Shown piece by piece: positions 8,964 to 17,214 of a stretch of DNA of 64,000 bases. A program made the position numbers and the translations under genes. Position 1 is the stretch's first letter; each line of letters opens with the position of its first letter. The notes beneath the pieces were generated by a model, which saw only the letters and a program-made list of their open reading frames with translations, had not been told where the DNA came from and ran no database searches. The stretch spans positions 3,229,501 through 3,293,500 of the forward strand of contig NZ_OY762999.1 in assembly GCF_963666665.1 (NCBI RefSeq). Reading direction: 5' to 3'. Source of the stretch: Maridesulfovibrio sp. (lineage in GTDB: Bacteria; Desulfobacterota; Desulfovibrionia; Desulfovibrionales; Desulfovibrionaceae).

Positions 8964-8982
8964 TCATACCATTTTGGTATGA
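8964..8982. promoter_or_regulatory. Dyad-symmetric putative operator upstream of nifU
   Basis: TCATACCA-TTT-TGGTATGA is a perfect 8-bp inverted repeat with a 3-base spacer, about 115 bases upstream of the nifU start in an AT-rich region. Such compact dyads suit a dimeric regulator. The sequence does not match the IscR, Fur or Rex consensus that I know, so the regulator is unassigned. Confidence 0.5.
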
Positions 8983-9060
8983 TTTATTTTACGCTCAAGC
9001 CCCATGCTTAGCAAGTTTTTTATACCTTCACCGTAGAAATTAGGTTGTAATGGTTAAAAA

Positions 9061-9085
9061 GCAAGGGGGTGAATTGAATCACCCC
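9061..9085 (-). terminator. Terminator after butyrate kinase
   Basis: The inverted repeat GGGGTGA / TCACCCC (9066-9085) with a 6-base loop is followed on the minus strand by TTGCTTTTT. It lies about 30 bases beyond the buk stop. Confidence 0.65.
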
Positions 9086-9113
9086 TGAAATTCATCCAAA
9101 AATATGAGTCAAA

Positions 9114-10205
9114 TCAATCGAAATGATATTCCTGCGGCTGCATTTCGCCACGCAATACGGCCAAGCCGCCACGCCCCATTACTTCCATTTCTTCAAGACC
9201 GATGACGACTTTTACCGGAGCTATAAATCCGACAATATCTTCCACGGCCTTGACCAGCAGCTTACTGCGGGCAACTCCACCGGTAAGAATAATCGCATCA
9301 ATGGGCCGCTTTTGCGGGTCGTCCTTCATCAGAGCTGGAATGAAGGAACAGATATGCTTGGAAGCATTGTAAACAAGAGCTTCCAGCACCAGACGGGCAT
9401 CTTCATCCCCGTCTTCCATTCGAGCCTGCACTTCGCGCATATCATTGGTTCCGAGCAGTCCGATAATCCCGGCTCTGGAGGTCACAACCTTACGCATTTC
9501 GTCGAAAGTATACTGACCGGACTCCACCAGATTGAGCACAGGAAGGATCGGCAGCGTACCGGAACGCTCCGGGCTGAAAGGACCTTCCCCGTCAAGGGCG
9601 TTGATGACATCAACCACCTTGCCGTACCTGTGGGCTCCGATGGAAACACCGCCGCCCATATGGCCGACAATGAATTTTGAATTCTCGTATTCCAAGCCCA
9701 TTTCTGCGGCCACGCTGCGGGCGACCCCACGCTGGCTCAAAGCATGGAACACACTGCGCCGCTTGATTTCCGGCAATCCGGTAACCTTAGCAACAGGATC
9801 CATTTCATCAGTGACAACAGGGTCCATAATCATTGAAGGGACTCCCCACTGCTCTGCAAATTCGCGGGCGAGCATTGCACCGAGATTGCAGGGATGGACA
9901 CCGTACCGTCCGCTCTCCAAATCGGAAATCATTGCATCGTTAATTGAATATGGACCACCGGGGATAGGCTTAAGCAAACCGCCACGCCCGACAACCATAT
10001 CCGGTGTTCCTTTCGCAAGTTCATCTTCAATAAGCTTCATAACAGCTGTACTGCGAAACTCTTTCTGATCCATTACAGTGGTAAATTTATCTATTCTTTC
10101 ACGGGGATGGCTTACTTCAGCGTCAAAAGATATTTTTCCTTCGTTGAAGATCGCCACTTTGGTTGATGTTGATCCGGGATTAATTACAAGAATTCTCGAA
10201 CCCAT
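9114..10205 (-). CDS. buk: Butyrate kinase
   Basis: This acetate/butyrate kinase-family enzyme reversibly phosphorylates butyrate (or a branched short-chain acid) with ATP. The 363-residue protein has the ASKHA phosphate-1 motif near the N-terminus (ILVINPGSTSTKVAIF), a second phosphate loop (FIVGHMGGGVSIGAH, about residue 180), and the adenosine motif IILTGGVARS near the C-terminus. The length fits Buk, which is shorter than acetate kinase. GGAGAA precedes the ATG. No phosphotransbutyrylase gene (ptb) is adjacent, so the acyl-phosphate partner must be elsewhere or the substrate differs. The gene diverges from a TetR regulator that is its most likely local controller. Confidence 0.92.
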   Translation of the reverse strand: MGSRILVINPGSTSTKVAIFNEGKISFDAEVSHPRERIDKFTTVMDQKEFRSTAVMKLIEDELAKGTPDMVVGRGGLLKPIPGGPYSINDAMISDLESGRYGVHPCNLGAMLAREFAEQWGVPSMIMDPVVTDEMDPVAKVTGLPEIKRRSVFHALSQRGVARSVAAEMGLEYENSKFIVGHMGGGVSIGAHRYGKVVDVINALDGEGPFSPERSGTLPILPVLNLVESGQYTFDEMRKVVTSRAGIIGLLGTNDMREVQARMEDGDEDARLVLEALVYNASKHICSFIPALMKDDPQKRPIDAIILTGGVARSKLLVKAVEDIVGFIAPVKVVIGLEEMEVMGRGGLAVLRGEMQPQEYHFD

Positions 10206-10385
10206 TCATGTTCTCCGTAAGTTTGCTGCAAGTTTGAGTTTATGCATTATGTGCTAAAAAGGAGAAAAACAAAAGCGACACTCTACATTCCCGGACTCCT
10301 TGACTAAAATCAAGTCGGAGTTACTTTCTAAAATATAGTATAATTACAAATACAAACAACACCTTTCACTCAAAAGGCCGCCGTT

Positions 10386-11024
10386 ATGACTTTAAAAGTA
10401 GTACCCATCAACACGCTGACAGCCACACGCAGAAAAATCCTGCATGCAGCCTACAAATGTGCCGCGAAAACCGGATTCAATAATCTTGATGTGGATGAAA
10501 TTGCGCTCAAGGCAGGTGTAACCCGCAAGGCCCTCTACAGCTACTTCAACGGTCTGGAAAATCTGTTGAGTGAATTGGCGGTATCCGGGATTTACTGGCC
10601 GACCACTGAAGAACTGCTGGCCAATGCCCCATCTGAATTCCCGGAAATCGAACCGGAAAAGCAGGTAGCAGCATTTTTCACCGCTCTGCGCCGAACACTT
10701 GAAACAAGACCGGACACCCTGCGTCTGCTGGCTTGGGAAATGCTGGAACGGACTCAACTCTCCGAATTACTGGAAGATGTACGGGTGAGAACCGCACTGG
10801 AATTTTTCGAACACATGACCCCGGATGTACCCGATGATGTTGACCTTGCCGCCGCAGTGGCAATATTGGGCGGGGCCATTTCTTACCTGTCCATCCGCTC
10901 CCTGAACACCAAGCACTTCGGCGGGGTCAGCCTGCAGGATGAAGTCGGCTGGGACCGCATGGAAGCAGCCATGCAGGGCATGCTCAAAGGATTGCTTTGT
11001 CTGAGGCCTGAATCCATGGACTGA
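10386..11024 (+). CDS. TetR/AcrR-family transcriptional regulator
   Basis: This is a 212-residue one-component regulator. The N-terminal helix-turn-helix is clear (NNLDVDEIALKAGVTRKALYSYF, about residues 31-53), with the KALYSYF recognition-helix end typical of TetR. The C-terminal ligand domain (about residues 75-205) is divergent and gives no hint of the ligand. The start lacks a strong Shine-Dalgarno. Because it faces buk across 180 bases, it may regulate buk or itself; this is positional inference only. Confidence 0.85.
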   Translation: MTLKVVPINTLTATRRKILHAAYKCAAKTGFNNLDVDEIALKAGVTRKALYSYFNGLENLLSELAVSGIYWPTTEELLANAPSEFPEIEPEKQVAAFFTALRRTLETRPDTLRLLAWEMLERTQLSELLEDVRVRTALEFFEHMTPDVPDDVDLAAAVAILGGAISYLSIRSLNTKHFGGVSLQDEVGWDRMEAAMQGMLKGLLCLRPESMD

Positions 11025-11048
11025 TTATTCAGAAAAACCGCATTACTT

Positions 11049-11348
11049 TTAACGGCGCATCCTGAAATACATAACCAGCGGCGAAGAAACCACCATCGTA
11101 ATCATGGCTATCTCCGGAGACAGAAACTGCTGCGTGCCAACACAGACTCCAAGCACAATCAAGAACCACGGAATCCAACCAGCCACATAAACCTGTCCTG
11201 CCGGACCGAAAATAAAACAGAGGAGCAGCCCGATCCAAAGAACGTTCGGCCTAGTACGGCGCAGTCTTGTACCCAAGATGAAAGGAAGCACAGTTGCGCC
11301 GAGGATGATGATTGCGATGAGGATTGTGTTGAGAGTGGATTGGTCCAT
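11049..11348 (-). CDS. Small hydrophobic membrane protein
   Basis: I do not recognise this 99-residue protein. It has about four hydrophobic segments: residues 7-27, 37-50, 54-70 and 78-93. A basic loop after the first (GTRLRRTRPN) and a basic C-terminus (RMRR) suggest cytoplasmic faces. AGGAG lies 9 bases before the ATG, which supports translation. It converges on the tetR gene and stands alone. Confidence 0.6.
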   Translation of the reverse strand: MDQSTLNTILIAIIILGATVLPFILGTRLRRTRPNVLWIGLLLCFIFGPAGQVYVAGWIPWFLIVLGVCVGTQQFLSPEIAMITMVVSSPLVMYFRMRR

Positions 11349-11428
11349 GAGGGTGGCTCCTTTTTAGTGGTCTTATAGGGGAGGCTAGCAGTTAGGGATT
11401 TTGCAGACAAGTGAAGAACCTTGCATTC

Positions 11429-11462
11429 AAAAAACAGCCCCGGCACAAACGTACCGGAGCTG
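11429..11462 (-). terminator. Terminator after the RHS locus
   Basis: Complementary arms CAGCCCCGGC (11435-11444) and GTACCGGAGCTG (11451-11462), which pair on the minus-strand RNA with G-U wobbles, are followed by six U residues. It lies a few bases past the stop of the putative immunity gene. Confidence 0.65.
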
Positions 11463-11468
11463 CCGGAC

Positions 11469-11936
11469 TTACTTCAAGTCGTCCATCAAATCTTCGGGAA
11501 ATTCATTTTCCTTATTTTTCAATTCTGGATGGCGGTCATAAAAACCGTCAATCGGCTCAAGTTCGACATTGCAATCAGGGCATTTACCCCTTTTAGGTGC
11601 TCTACCGTACTCAACGCCGAATGGAGTCTGGCATTTGGGGCAAATTGTGCCTTGTTCGTGGTATTTTTCGGGGAACTCATACAATAGCCCTCCCAATATT
11701 ATACAAAGTCCAACTCCGACTTCAAACCATCGGTCAGGCGCACTTGAACGAATCCCACGATAAAAGACCGTTGCCTGTGGATTCCAAGGCCTTGCATACA
11801 GAATTATAGAAAGACCTACCACTAGGAATATCAGTCTCTCCGGCTTAATATATTTATTTTCAAAAATAGCCGACAACACAATATCAACAAAACGATCAAA
11901 TTTAGTTTTATTTTCTGAGGTAATCTTTCGCTCCAT
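11469..11936 (-). CDS. Putative RHS immunity protein: two membrane segments plus a zinc ribbon
   Basis: I do not recognise a named family. The 155-residue protein has two predicted membrane segments, RLIFLVVGLSIILYA (about residues 35-50) and WFEVGVGLCIILGGLLY (about 70-87). A soluble C-terminal part follows with paired cysteines CPKC and CPDC (about 99-125), which look like a zinc ribbon, and an acidic tail. I chose the ATG at 11936 (MERKIT) because AAAGGAT lies 9 bases upstream; the in-frame ATG six codons earlier has no site. This start lies inside the last 29 bases of the RHS gene, the usual overlap of a toxin gene with its cognate immunity gene. Immunity is inferred from position. The membrane location would suit a toxin that acts on membranes. 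Confidence 0.6.
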   Translation of the reverse strand: MERKITSENKTKFDRFVDIVLSAIFENKYIKPERLIFLVVGLSIILYARPWNPQATVFYRGIRSSAPDRWFEVGVGLCIILGGLLYEFPEKYHEQGTICPKCQTPFGVEYGRAPKRGKCPDCNVELEPIDGFYDRHPELKNKENEFPEDLMDDLK

Positions 11937-14436
11937 TGTATATATCCTTTGCATTGCTTTTAATTTGATTTTTGCTAGACCACAGCGATCCCGCCGCTCC
12001 CCCTATAGTATAATTAGGAATACTTGTTGGATCATGAGCGGTGGCAAAATCATATCCTTCTTTTATGACTCTTTCAGCCAGCGGATAAGTCGACGCCTTA
12101 GCAGCTCCCCTCTGCATCAGAGTCCGGTAAGCATTTGCCATGGCCGCCCCGCCCCCGGCGGCATATGCCGCAGCAGCTTTAGGGGCCATGCCTGCCGCGA
12201 TAGCAGTGTTAAAAGCATTGCGAAAAGCTTTGTTGTTTTTGTACTGTTCCGCAACTTCCTTAGAAGCCTTACCTGCTGCTTTCAAGCCATCTTTAAATGC
12301 TTTTCCACCTTTAGTAACGGCTTTCTTGGTTCCCTCGGCACTCTTTTCACCAAGTCCGTCCATACCTTTGGAAATTTTCTTCGCTGAACCTTTCAACCCA
12401 TCCGCAATTTTTCCAAAAGTTCCCCTTTCATTCTTTGAACCGTCTTTTTTCCCCGGATGCTGGGGCTGGACAGGTTTGCTTATATCACTGGGATTAGAAG
12501 GCTTGCTGGAGTTTGCACCACTAGGTTCCGCTTTTGGAACGGTGTCAGGAGCATCCTTGCCGAATCTTTGTGCTAAATCACCAGACTGTCCTTCCGTTCC
12601 TTTTCTTTCTCTAGATTTACTTTCTGAACCTGCTGAAGAATTTCCCCCGGACGCATTGCGATCAGCGGGCTTAGTTAATGGACTTTGGGAGCTTGAACTT
12701 CCACCAGCTTCACCGCTGTCAGAACTCTCTCCTGAACCTTTCCCTTCTGAACTTCCTGAATCGTCACTTCCCTCGGCGCTTTCAGCGCTTCCTTTTTCGT
12801 CATCTGAAGAATCTTCACCATCACCATTTTGTTCTTCAACATGACCTCCATAGGCCTCCATTTGTTCTTCCCAAGACAAATCTGGATGTTCCGGCTTACC
12901 TTCCATTGTCTGGGACTTACTATCATCACGTCCCTTTCTATATTCCATAGTGCGAGATTGAGACTTATCCTTTGCTTGGTCATAATAAAGATTGCGGCCT
13001 GACTCAATCCAATAATCAATCCCTCTCTTCGCCAGCCCCACCCGATCCACAAAGTTAACCGGATCATCATGGCAGTACCCGTAAACATCCACATCGCCGC
13101 CTTCAATCCCGATGGGATCGGGAGTGATGAACCTACCGCAGGACGGGTCGTATTCACGATGCCCGAAATGGACCAGTCCGGTATCCCGGTCATAGAGACC
13201 GCCAGCAAAACCGACAGGGATGCTCATGCTCTCATTGGTATCTACAATCAAATTTCCAAACGAATCGCGAATAATCCGCCTTACCTCATGACCTTCTTTA
13301 TTCGCAACCATATAGATGGTGCCGGCCTGATCAGATGCAAAAAAATATAGTTCGTCTTTATAGCGCATTACAACGGGATCACCTTCTTCGTCGTAAGCAA
13401 ATTCCATCCTTGAACCGTCCTCAAAAGCAACTACTGCAAGTGTGGTGAAATCATGCCAGCTATAAGTTTCTGCAACCTTGCCATTTACCGACTTGGCCAT
13501 GCGTCTGCCATGCGGATCGATGACATATGAAACGCGGCGGCCATCCGGCAGATTCACCTGTTGCAGCTGGCCGGAATGGTGGTATTCGTAGGTTGTGACA
13601 TCCAAGCCGTCCTGCTTCATTACCAGACGGCCCTCACCATCGTAGGAATATTTAACTTCCCCGGCCCGTTCCAGACGCAGGCCCGGACCATATGTAAAAC
13701 GGCACTGCCCTGTCTGAGGTGTGGCAGCGAAGTAGCGTTCGCCCTGCTTACCGTATTTATACTCCTCAATAAGTCGCTCGTCCTTCCAAACCGCACATAA
13801 CCTGCCACCGGCATCATAATCATAATGAACATGGTGGTCCTTTGGTTCGAGGGAACACAGTTTTTCCACGATACGCCCGTCATCATCCCTTGCAATTGCC
13901 AGCACGGAGAACGATTCTTCCATTCCGGGGACTACGAAAGGAGTTACACGGATAGGGGCTTCGGGGTCGAAATTCACGCCGTCACGCTCAAATTCATCAT
14001 GCAGGTCTTCACCTGTGCCTGATTGCGGTTGTTGCGGTTGTTTGGAGCTGAACTCTTCAAGGAGAGCTTTGCCGTAATCGGTCCCCGCTAAAGACTGCGC
14101 CAGCGGCAGGTCAGTATTCTCACGCATGAAGCGTATATGGGCCAGACGTTTGCGCCATGCATGACGTTCCTTTTCAACCTCCCATTCATTATTCTTCTGC
14201 TCCCAGCGCACCTTAATATCAGGCTTCATCATGGACGGATACATACGGTCACCACGCGAAAATTCCGAAAAATCAGGCTTAGGCTCAGGTAAAGCCATAC
14301 CTGTAGAAGGAGAGTAGACCTCCCACATATTTTCGATCTGAATCTGCGGTTCTTCATTTTCACCATACATGCGTAAGGCAAAATCCAACTCATCCCGGCG
14401 TTTGGGCCGCAACCTGAAATCATTTCTAAAACTCAT
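11908..14436 (-). CDS. RHS-repeat protein with variable C-terminal (putative polymorphic toxin)
   Basis: This 842-residue protein carries RHS/YD repeats, which in known members form a shell around a C-terminal toxin. The N-terminal 190 residues are charged and have no signal peptide. YD-type repeats run over about residues 200-420 (YDYDAGGRLCAVW, YSYDGEGRLVMKQDG, FAYDEEGDPVVMRYK). The conserved RHS core follows near residue 440 (FITPDPIGIEGGDVDVYGY, DDPVNFVDRVG). The last 375 residues are unrelated: a Ser/Gly/Glu-rich low-complexity stretch, a Lys/Gly-rich segment, and an Ala/Gly-rich hydrophobic segment near residues 735-770 (APKAAAAYAAGGGAAMANAY). I recognise no catalytic motif there. GGAGAA precedes the chosen ATG; the frame upstream lacks a site. 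The repeat region is too short for a full cocoon. Confidence 0.82.
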   Translation of the reverse strand: MSFRNDFRLRPKRRDELDFALRMYGENEEPQIQIENMWEVYSPSTGMALPEPKPDFSEFSRGDRMYPSMMKPDIKVRWEQKNNEWEVEKERHAWRKRLAHIRFMRENTDLPLAQSLAGTDYGKALLEEFSSKQPQQPQSGTGEDLHDEFERDGVNFDPEAPIRVTPFVVPGMEESFSVLAIARDDDGRIVEKLCSLEPKDHHVHYDYDAGGRLCAVWKDERLIEEYKYGKQGERYFAATPQTGQCRFTYGPGLRLERAGEVKYSYDGEGRLVMKQDGLDVTTYEYHHSGQLQQVNLPDGRRVSYVIDPHGRRMAKSVNGKVAETYSWHDFTTLAVVAFEDGSRMEFAYDEEGDPVVMRYKDELYFFASDQAGTIYMVANKEGHEVRRIIRDSFGNLIVDTNESMSIPVGFAGGLYDRDTGLVHFGHREYDPSCGRFITPDPIGIEGGDVDVYGYCHDDPVNFVDRVGLAKRGIDYWIESGRNLYYDQAKDKSQSRTMEYRKGRDDSKSQTMEGKPEHPDLSWEEQMEAYGGHVEEQNGDGEDSSDDEKGSAESAEGSDDSGSSEGKGSGESSDSGEAGGSSSSQSPLTKPADRNASGGNSSAGSESKSRERKGTEGQSGDLAQRFGKDAPDTVPKAEPSGANSSKPSNPSDISKPVQPQHPGKKDGSKNERGTFGKIADGLKGSAKKISKGMDGLGEKSAEGTKKAVTKGGKAFKDGLKAAGKASKEVAEQYKNNKAFRNAFNTAIAAGMAPKAAAAYAAGGGAAMANAYRTLMQRGAAKASTYPLAERVIKEGYDFATAHDPTSIPNYTIGGAAGSLWSSKNQIKSNAKDIYNGAKDYLRK

Positions 14437-14455
14437 AAATTCTCCATTATTTAAG

Positions 14456-14665
14456 TTACCCAAGAGTACCCTGAATCCCATGATTCACAGGCATAGACTC
14501 AGTTTCAAAAACAACGGATACAAGACAGAACGGACCTGAATCACCCAGATCACGTCCGCACTGTTGGGCTGTTAAGAAAGTTCTCCCCCATTTGACCGGA
14601 CAATCAATACGGCCTATAAAACCGCAGGCGAGCAAACACATGACGGCAGACTTTTTCCGGTCCAT
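14456..14665 (-). CDS. Small protein of unknown function upstream of the RHS gene
   Basis: This 69-residue frame ends 19 bases before the RHS start, on the same strand. Codon use looks like its neighbours and it contains five cysteines and a hydrophobic patch near the N-terminus (AVMCLLACGFIG). I do not recognise it. The Shine-Dalgarno is poor, so it may be a real first gene of the RHS operon or a chance frame. Confidence 0.45.
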   Translation of the reverse strand: MDRKKSAVMCLLACGFIGRIDCPVKWGRTFLTAQQCGRDLGDSGPFCLVSVVFETESMPVNHGIQGTLG

Positions 14666-14713
14666 TCCAAGATAAAGCCTGATCGTGAACCTTTAACGTG
14701 CCAGCGAGGGGCC

Positions 14714-15298
14714 ATGAAAGGTAAAAATAAAAAAGACGCAATTCTATATGCGGCGCAGGAGATTTTCGGACGCTACGGCTATGCCGGAACCACAGTCAAA
14801 ATGATCTCCGAACGGGCAGGCGTGGCATTCGGACTTGTGTCCCACTATTTCGGATCAAAAGAGGAACTCTTCATCACCGCCGGGGTAGCGATTGTTGAAG
14901 ACCTTACAGAATTCCTGAGCACAGAAACCCGCAAGGCTGCAACTGGACTGGAAGGAATCCAGACCTTCATGCGCAGTTATCTGGGTTACACCCTGCAACA
15001 CCGCAACACATTTCCGGTGCTGCTGCGCTGCTCCCCGTTTTCCGATGTTCAGATTGAACTGGACAGGACCCGCATTGCCGTAAAATTCCAACAGCTTTTG
15101 AATGTCATCCGCGAATCAGTTGAACGCGGCATTGAAGACGGCTCCATCCGCAGCCTTTCAGTGGATGACACCACCACCATTGTTTATTCCAACATTGTCG
15201 GTACAGTCAGGACCAGATTTCTTTCTCCCTACGACCTGCCCAACCTCTACGAGGAAACCACAGACTTTGTAGTCCGCAGCATCAGGGCCCGGGATTAA
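14714..15298 (+). CDS. TetR/AcrR-family transcriptional regulator
   Basis: This is a 194-residue regulator with a textbook TetR N-terminus: DAILYAAQEIFGRYGYAGTT, then the helix-turn-helix VKMISERAGVAFGLVSHYFGSKEELF (about residues 25-50). The C-terminal domain is of the type with a conserved four-helix core, ligand unknown. GAGGGG lies 3 bases before the ATG. It diverges from the RHS locus across only 48 bases and is followed by a strong terminator, so it is monocistronic. It could control the RHS locus or an unlinked efflux gene. Confidence 0.88.
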   Translation: MKGKNKKDAILYAAQEIFGRYGYAGTTVKMISERAGVAFGLVSHYFGSKEELFITAGVAIVEDLTEFLSTETRKAATGLEGIQTFMRSYLGYTLQHRNTFPVLLRCSPFSDVQIELDRTRIAVKFQQLLNVIRESVERGIEDGSIRSLSVDDTTTIVYSNIVGTVRTRFLSPYDLPNLYEETTDFVVRSIRARD

Positions 15299-15315
15299 TT
15301 CCTGTATTTCTGCAC

Positions 15316-15357
15316 ACAGAAAAGCCGCGCAACCTTATTGGTGCGCGGCTTTTCTGT
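15316..15357 (+). terminator. Terminator after tetR
   Basis: Perfect 16-bp inverted repeat arms (15316-15331 and 15342-15357; core AAAAGCCGCGCA) enclose a 10-base loop. The T run is built into the right arm (CTTTTCTGT). Confidence 0.8.
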
Positions 15358-15399
15358 TCTCGGCTTGACACATCTACCTTGTTCCTCCATCTTGCGTGC

Positions 15400-16002
15400 A
15401 TGAAACAAGCTTCAGTTATATTTCTCCTGCTGGGTGCAATGGCTCTCTATCTGCTAAGCCCCGCAAAAGCATCCGCCCACCCGCATGTATTTGTGGATTG
15501 TTCCCTGACCTTTGAATTCAATAACAGCGGGCTCAGCGGTGTACGCCAGAAATGGTGGTTCGATGAAATGTTCGCAGCCATGATCCTCGGCGACTTTGAC
15601 ACGAACCACGATAATAAGCTTTCCCCGGACGAAGCAACCGCAATTGAGCAAGGCGCTTTCGTCAACCTCAAGAACTTCAATTACTTTACCCGCATCCTTG
15701 TGGACGGCAATGAACGTAAGCCCGTGGAAGCTGTTCAATTCAAGCCATCCATTGAAGAAGGCACCCTTGTCTACGAATTCTTTATACCCCTCAATATAAC
15801 TGACGGCACCAAGCATGTTGTTATGGTCGCCATCTATGACGAAAGCTTTTACACCGCGGTCCAGATGGACCCCAAGAACAAGGTACTCGGCTCAGACGGA
15901 AAGTTCGATACCGGCCTCGATCTGAAACCGGTTTCCGAAATGGCATATTTCTACGACCAGATTGTGCCGGAAGCAGCCGTACTGACCATGCAGCCCAAAT
16001 AG
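15400..16002 (+). CDS. DUF1007 exported protein, partner of the NicO transporter
   Basis: This is a 200-residue protein with an N-terminal signal peptide (MKQASVIFLLLGAMALYLLS, cleavage near ASAHPH). It belongs to the DUF1007 group, whose genes often sit beside NicO-type nickel/cobalt exporters. The mature protein starts with a His-containing HPHVFVDCSL motif that could bind metal. An EF-hand-like loop, DTNHDNKLSPDE (about residues 67-78), is visible. I start at the ATG of MKQAS; the longer frame would begin with TTG. No clear Shine-Dalgarno precedes it. It is 7 bases upstream of the NicO gene and almost certainly co-translated with it. Confidence 0.82.
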   Translation: MKQASVIFLLLGAMALYLLSPAKASAHPHVFVDCSLTFEFNNSGLSGVRQKWWFDEMFAAMILGDFDTNHDNKLSPDEATAIEQGAFVNLKNFNYFTRILVDGNERKPVEAVQFKPSIEEGTLVYEFFIPLNITDGTKHVVMVAIYDESFYTAVQMDPKNKVLGSDGKFDTGLDLKPVSEMAYFYDQIVPEAAVLTMQPK

Positions 16003-16009
16003 TGAAATT

Positions 16010-17026
16010 ATGAAGAACGTAAACACCCTGCTTGCCCTGATATTGACTTTTACTCTCGCCTTCGCATTCTCAGCAACAGAATCAAAAGCTCAAGCAACCA
16101 ATCCTTTTCTTGCCCCCAAAAAGCAGGATGCCAGACAGCTAGAAAATACACGTCAGCCGGCATCATCCCCATTCGGTACGGCAACTCCCTCCCCGTCGCC
16201 GTTCGGCAAAGCAGCCCCTGCTCCCGCAACACAGACTGTCCAGAAGGACTGGAGCGGGGGGATTTACAGCAAGGTAATGTTCAAAATAACCATGCTCCAA
16301 AAAGAAATCAGAGCCCAATTGACCGGTTTTGCCCGGGATATCAAAAAAGACCCCTTCGGCAAATCGCTCTGGATGTTTCTCGTCTTTGCCTTCCTGTATG
16401 GAATAGTCCATGCGGTAGGGCCGGGACATGGTAAATCCGTAGTCTGCGCCTATTTCATTTCACGTGGCGGATCCATGTTCGCAGCATCTTTCATGTCCTG
16501 GATAATAACCCTCGTGCATGTGGGGTCAGCAACAGCAGCCGTCTGCCTAGCCTACCTTTTTCTTGATAAGGGCATGTCCGGTTTTGAAAACTTCAACCGC
16601 CAATTGCAGACTGCCAGCTACGGGCTGGTTGCCCTGATAGGTTTCTGGCTGATCATTGAAGCCTTGCGTTCCTTCAAGAAGAACGATCGCGAAGAATGCG
16701 AAATAAAAAGCCGAGGATCACTTAAGGAAATTGCAACCGTTGCATTTGTGACCGGCATTGTGCCTTGTCCAGGAGCGGCCATTATTCTGGTCTACACCCT
16801 ATCCACCGGCATACTGGCAACAGGTCTTGCAGCCATGGTCTTTCTGGCCACAGGTATGGCCGTCACCACCTCTGTCTTTGCCCTTGTTGCAGCAAAAGCC
16901 CGTAACGCAATGGACAGCAATCCTCTCGCGCGCAAGATGCGCATTGCCTATTCAATTCTCTCCCTGCTCGGCGCGCTAGTCATTGCATGCTTCGGCCTGC
17001 TCATGCTCAGCGCCCACATTTGCTAA
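16010..17026 (+). CDS. NicO-family nickel/cobalt transporter
   Basis: This inner-membrane protein of 338 residues belongs to the NicO/RcnA group that moves Ni(II)/Co(II). A signal-like N-terminus is followed by a Pro/Ser/Ala-rich periplasmic linker (about residues 35-80). The membrane part then starts with the hallmark HAVGPGHGKSVV (about residues 138-149), continues through about six hydrophobic segments, and includes a second motif, TGIVPCPGAAIIL (about 247-259). A cytoplasmic basic/acidic loop (SFKKNDREECE) lies between. Whether it exports or imports metal cannot be read from sequence. It forms a two-gene unit with the DUF1007 protein. Confidence 0.88.
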   Translation: MKNVNTLLALILTFTLAFAFSATESKAQATNPFLAPKKQDARQLENTRQPASSPFGTATPSPSPFGKAAPAPATQTVQKDWSGGIYSKVMFKITMLQKEIRAQLTGFARDIKKDPFGKSLWMFLVFAFLYGIVHAVGPGHGKSVVCAYFISRGGSMFAASFMSWIITLVHVGSATAAVCLAYLFLDKGMSGFENFNRQLQTASYGLVALIGFWLIIEALRSFKKNDREECEIKSRGSLKEIATVAFVTGIVPCPGAAIILVYTLSTGILATGLAAMVFLATGMAVTTSVFALVAAKARNAMDSNPLARKMRIAYSILSLLGALVIACFGLLMLSAHIC

Positions 17027-17214
17027 AAAAACGGACCTGCACACTTTTTAAAATCCAACCATGACATATTCCGGCAATAATGTTATCAATATAACCAGCC
17101 CCTTATCACGGTGCTGCCGACAGGAAATCAAAAGGAAAACAGCTATAATCTAATATACTTATATTCTCAGTGCTTGCCGGGATATCCAACTGACGTCATG
17201 GGAGAATTTTGACG

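Noticed and set aside
10296..10321. Hairpin between buk and tetR as a riboswitch or operator
   Set aside because: A bulged stem of GACTCC/GGAGT only; too short to claim.
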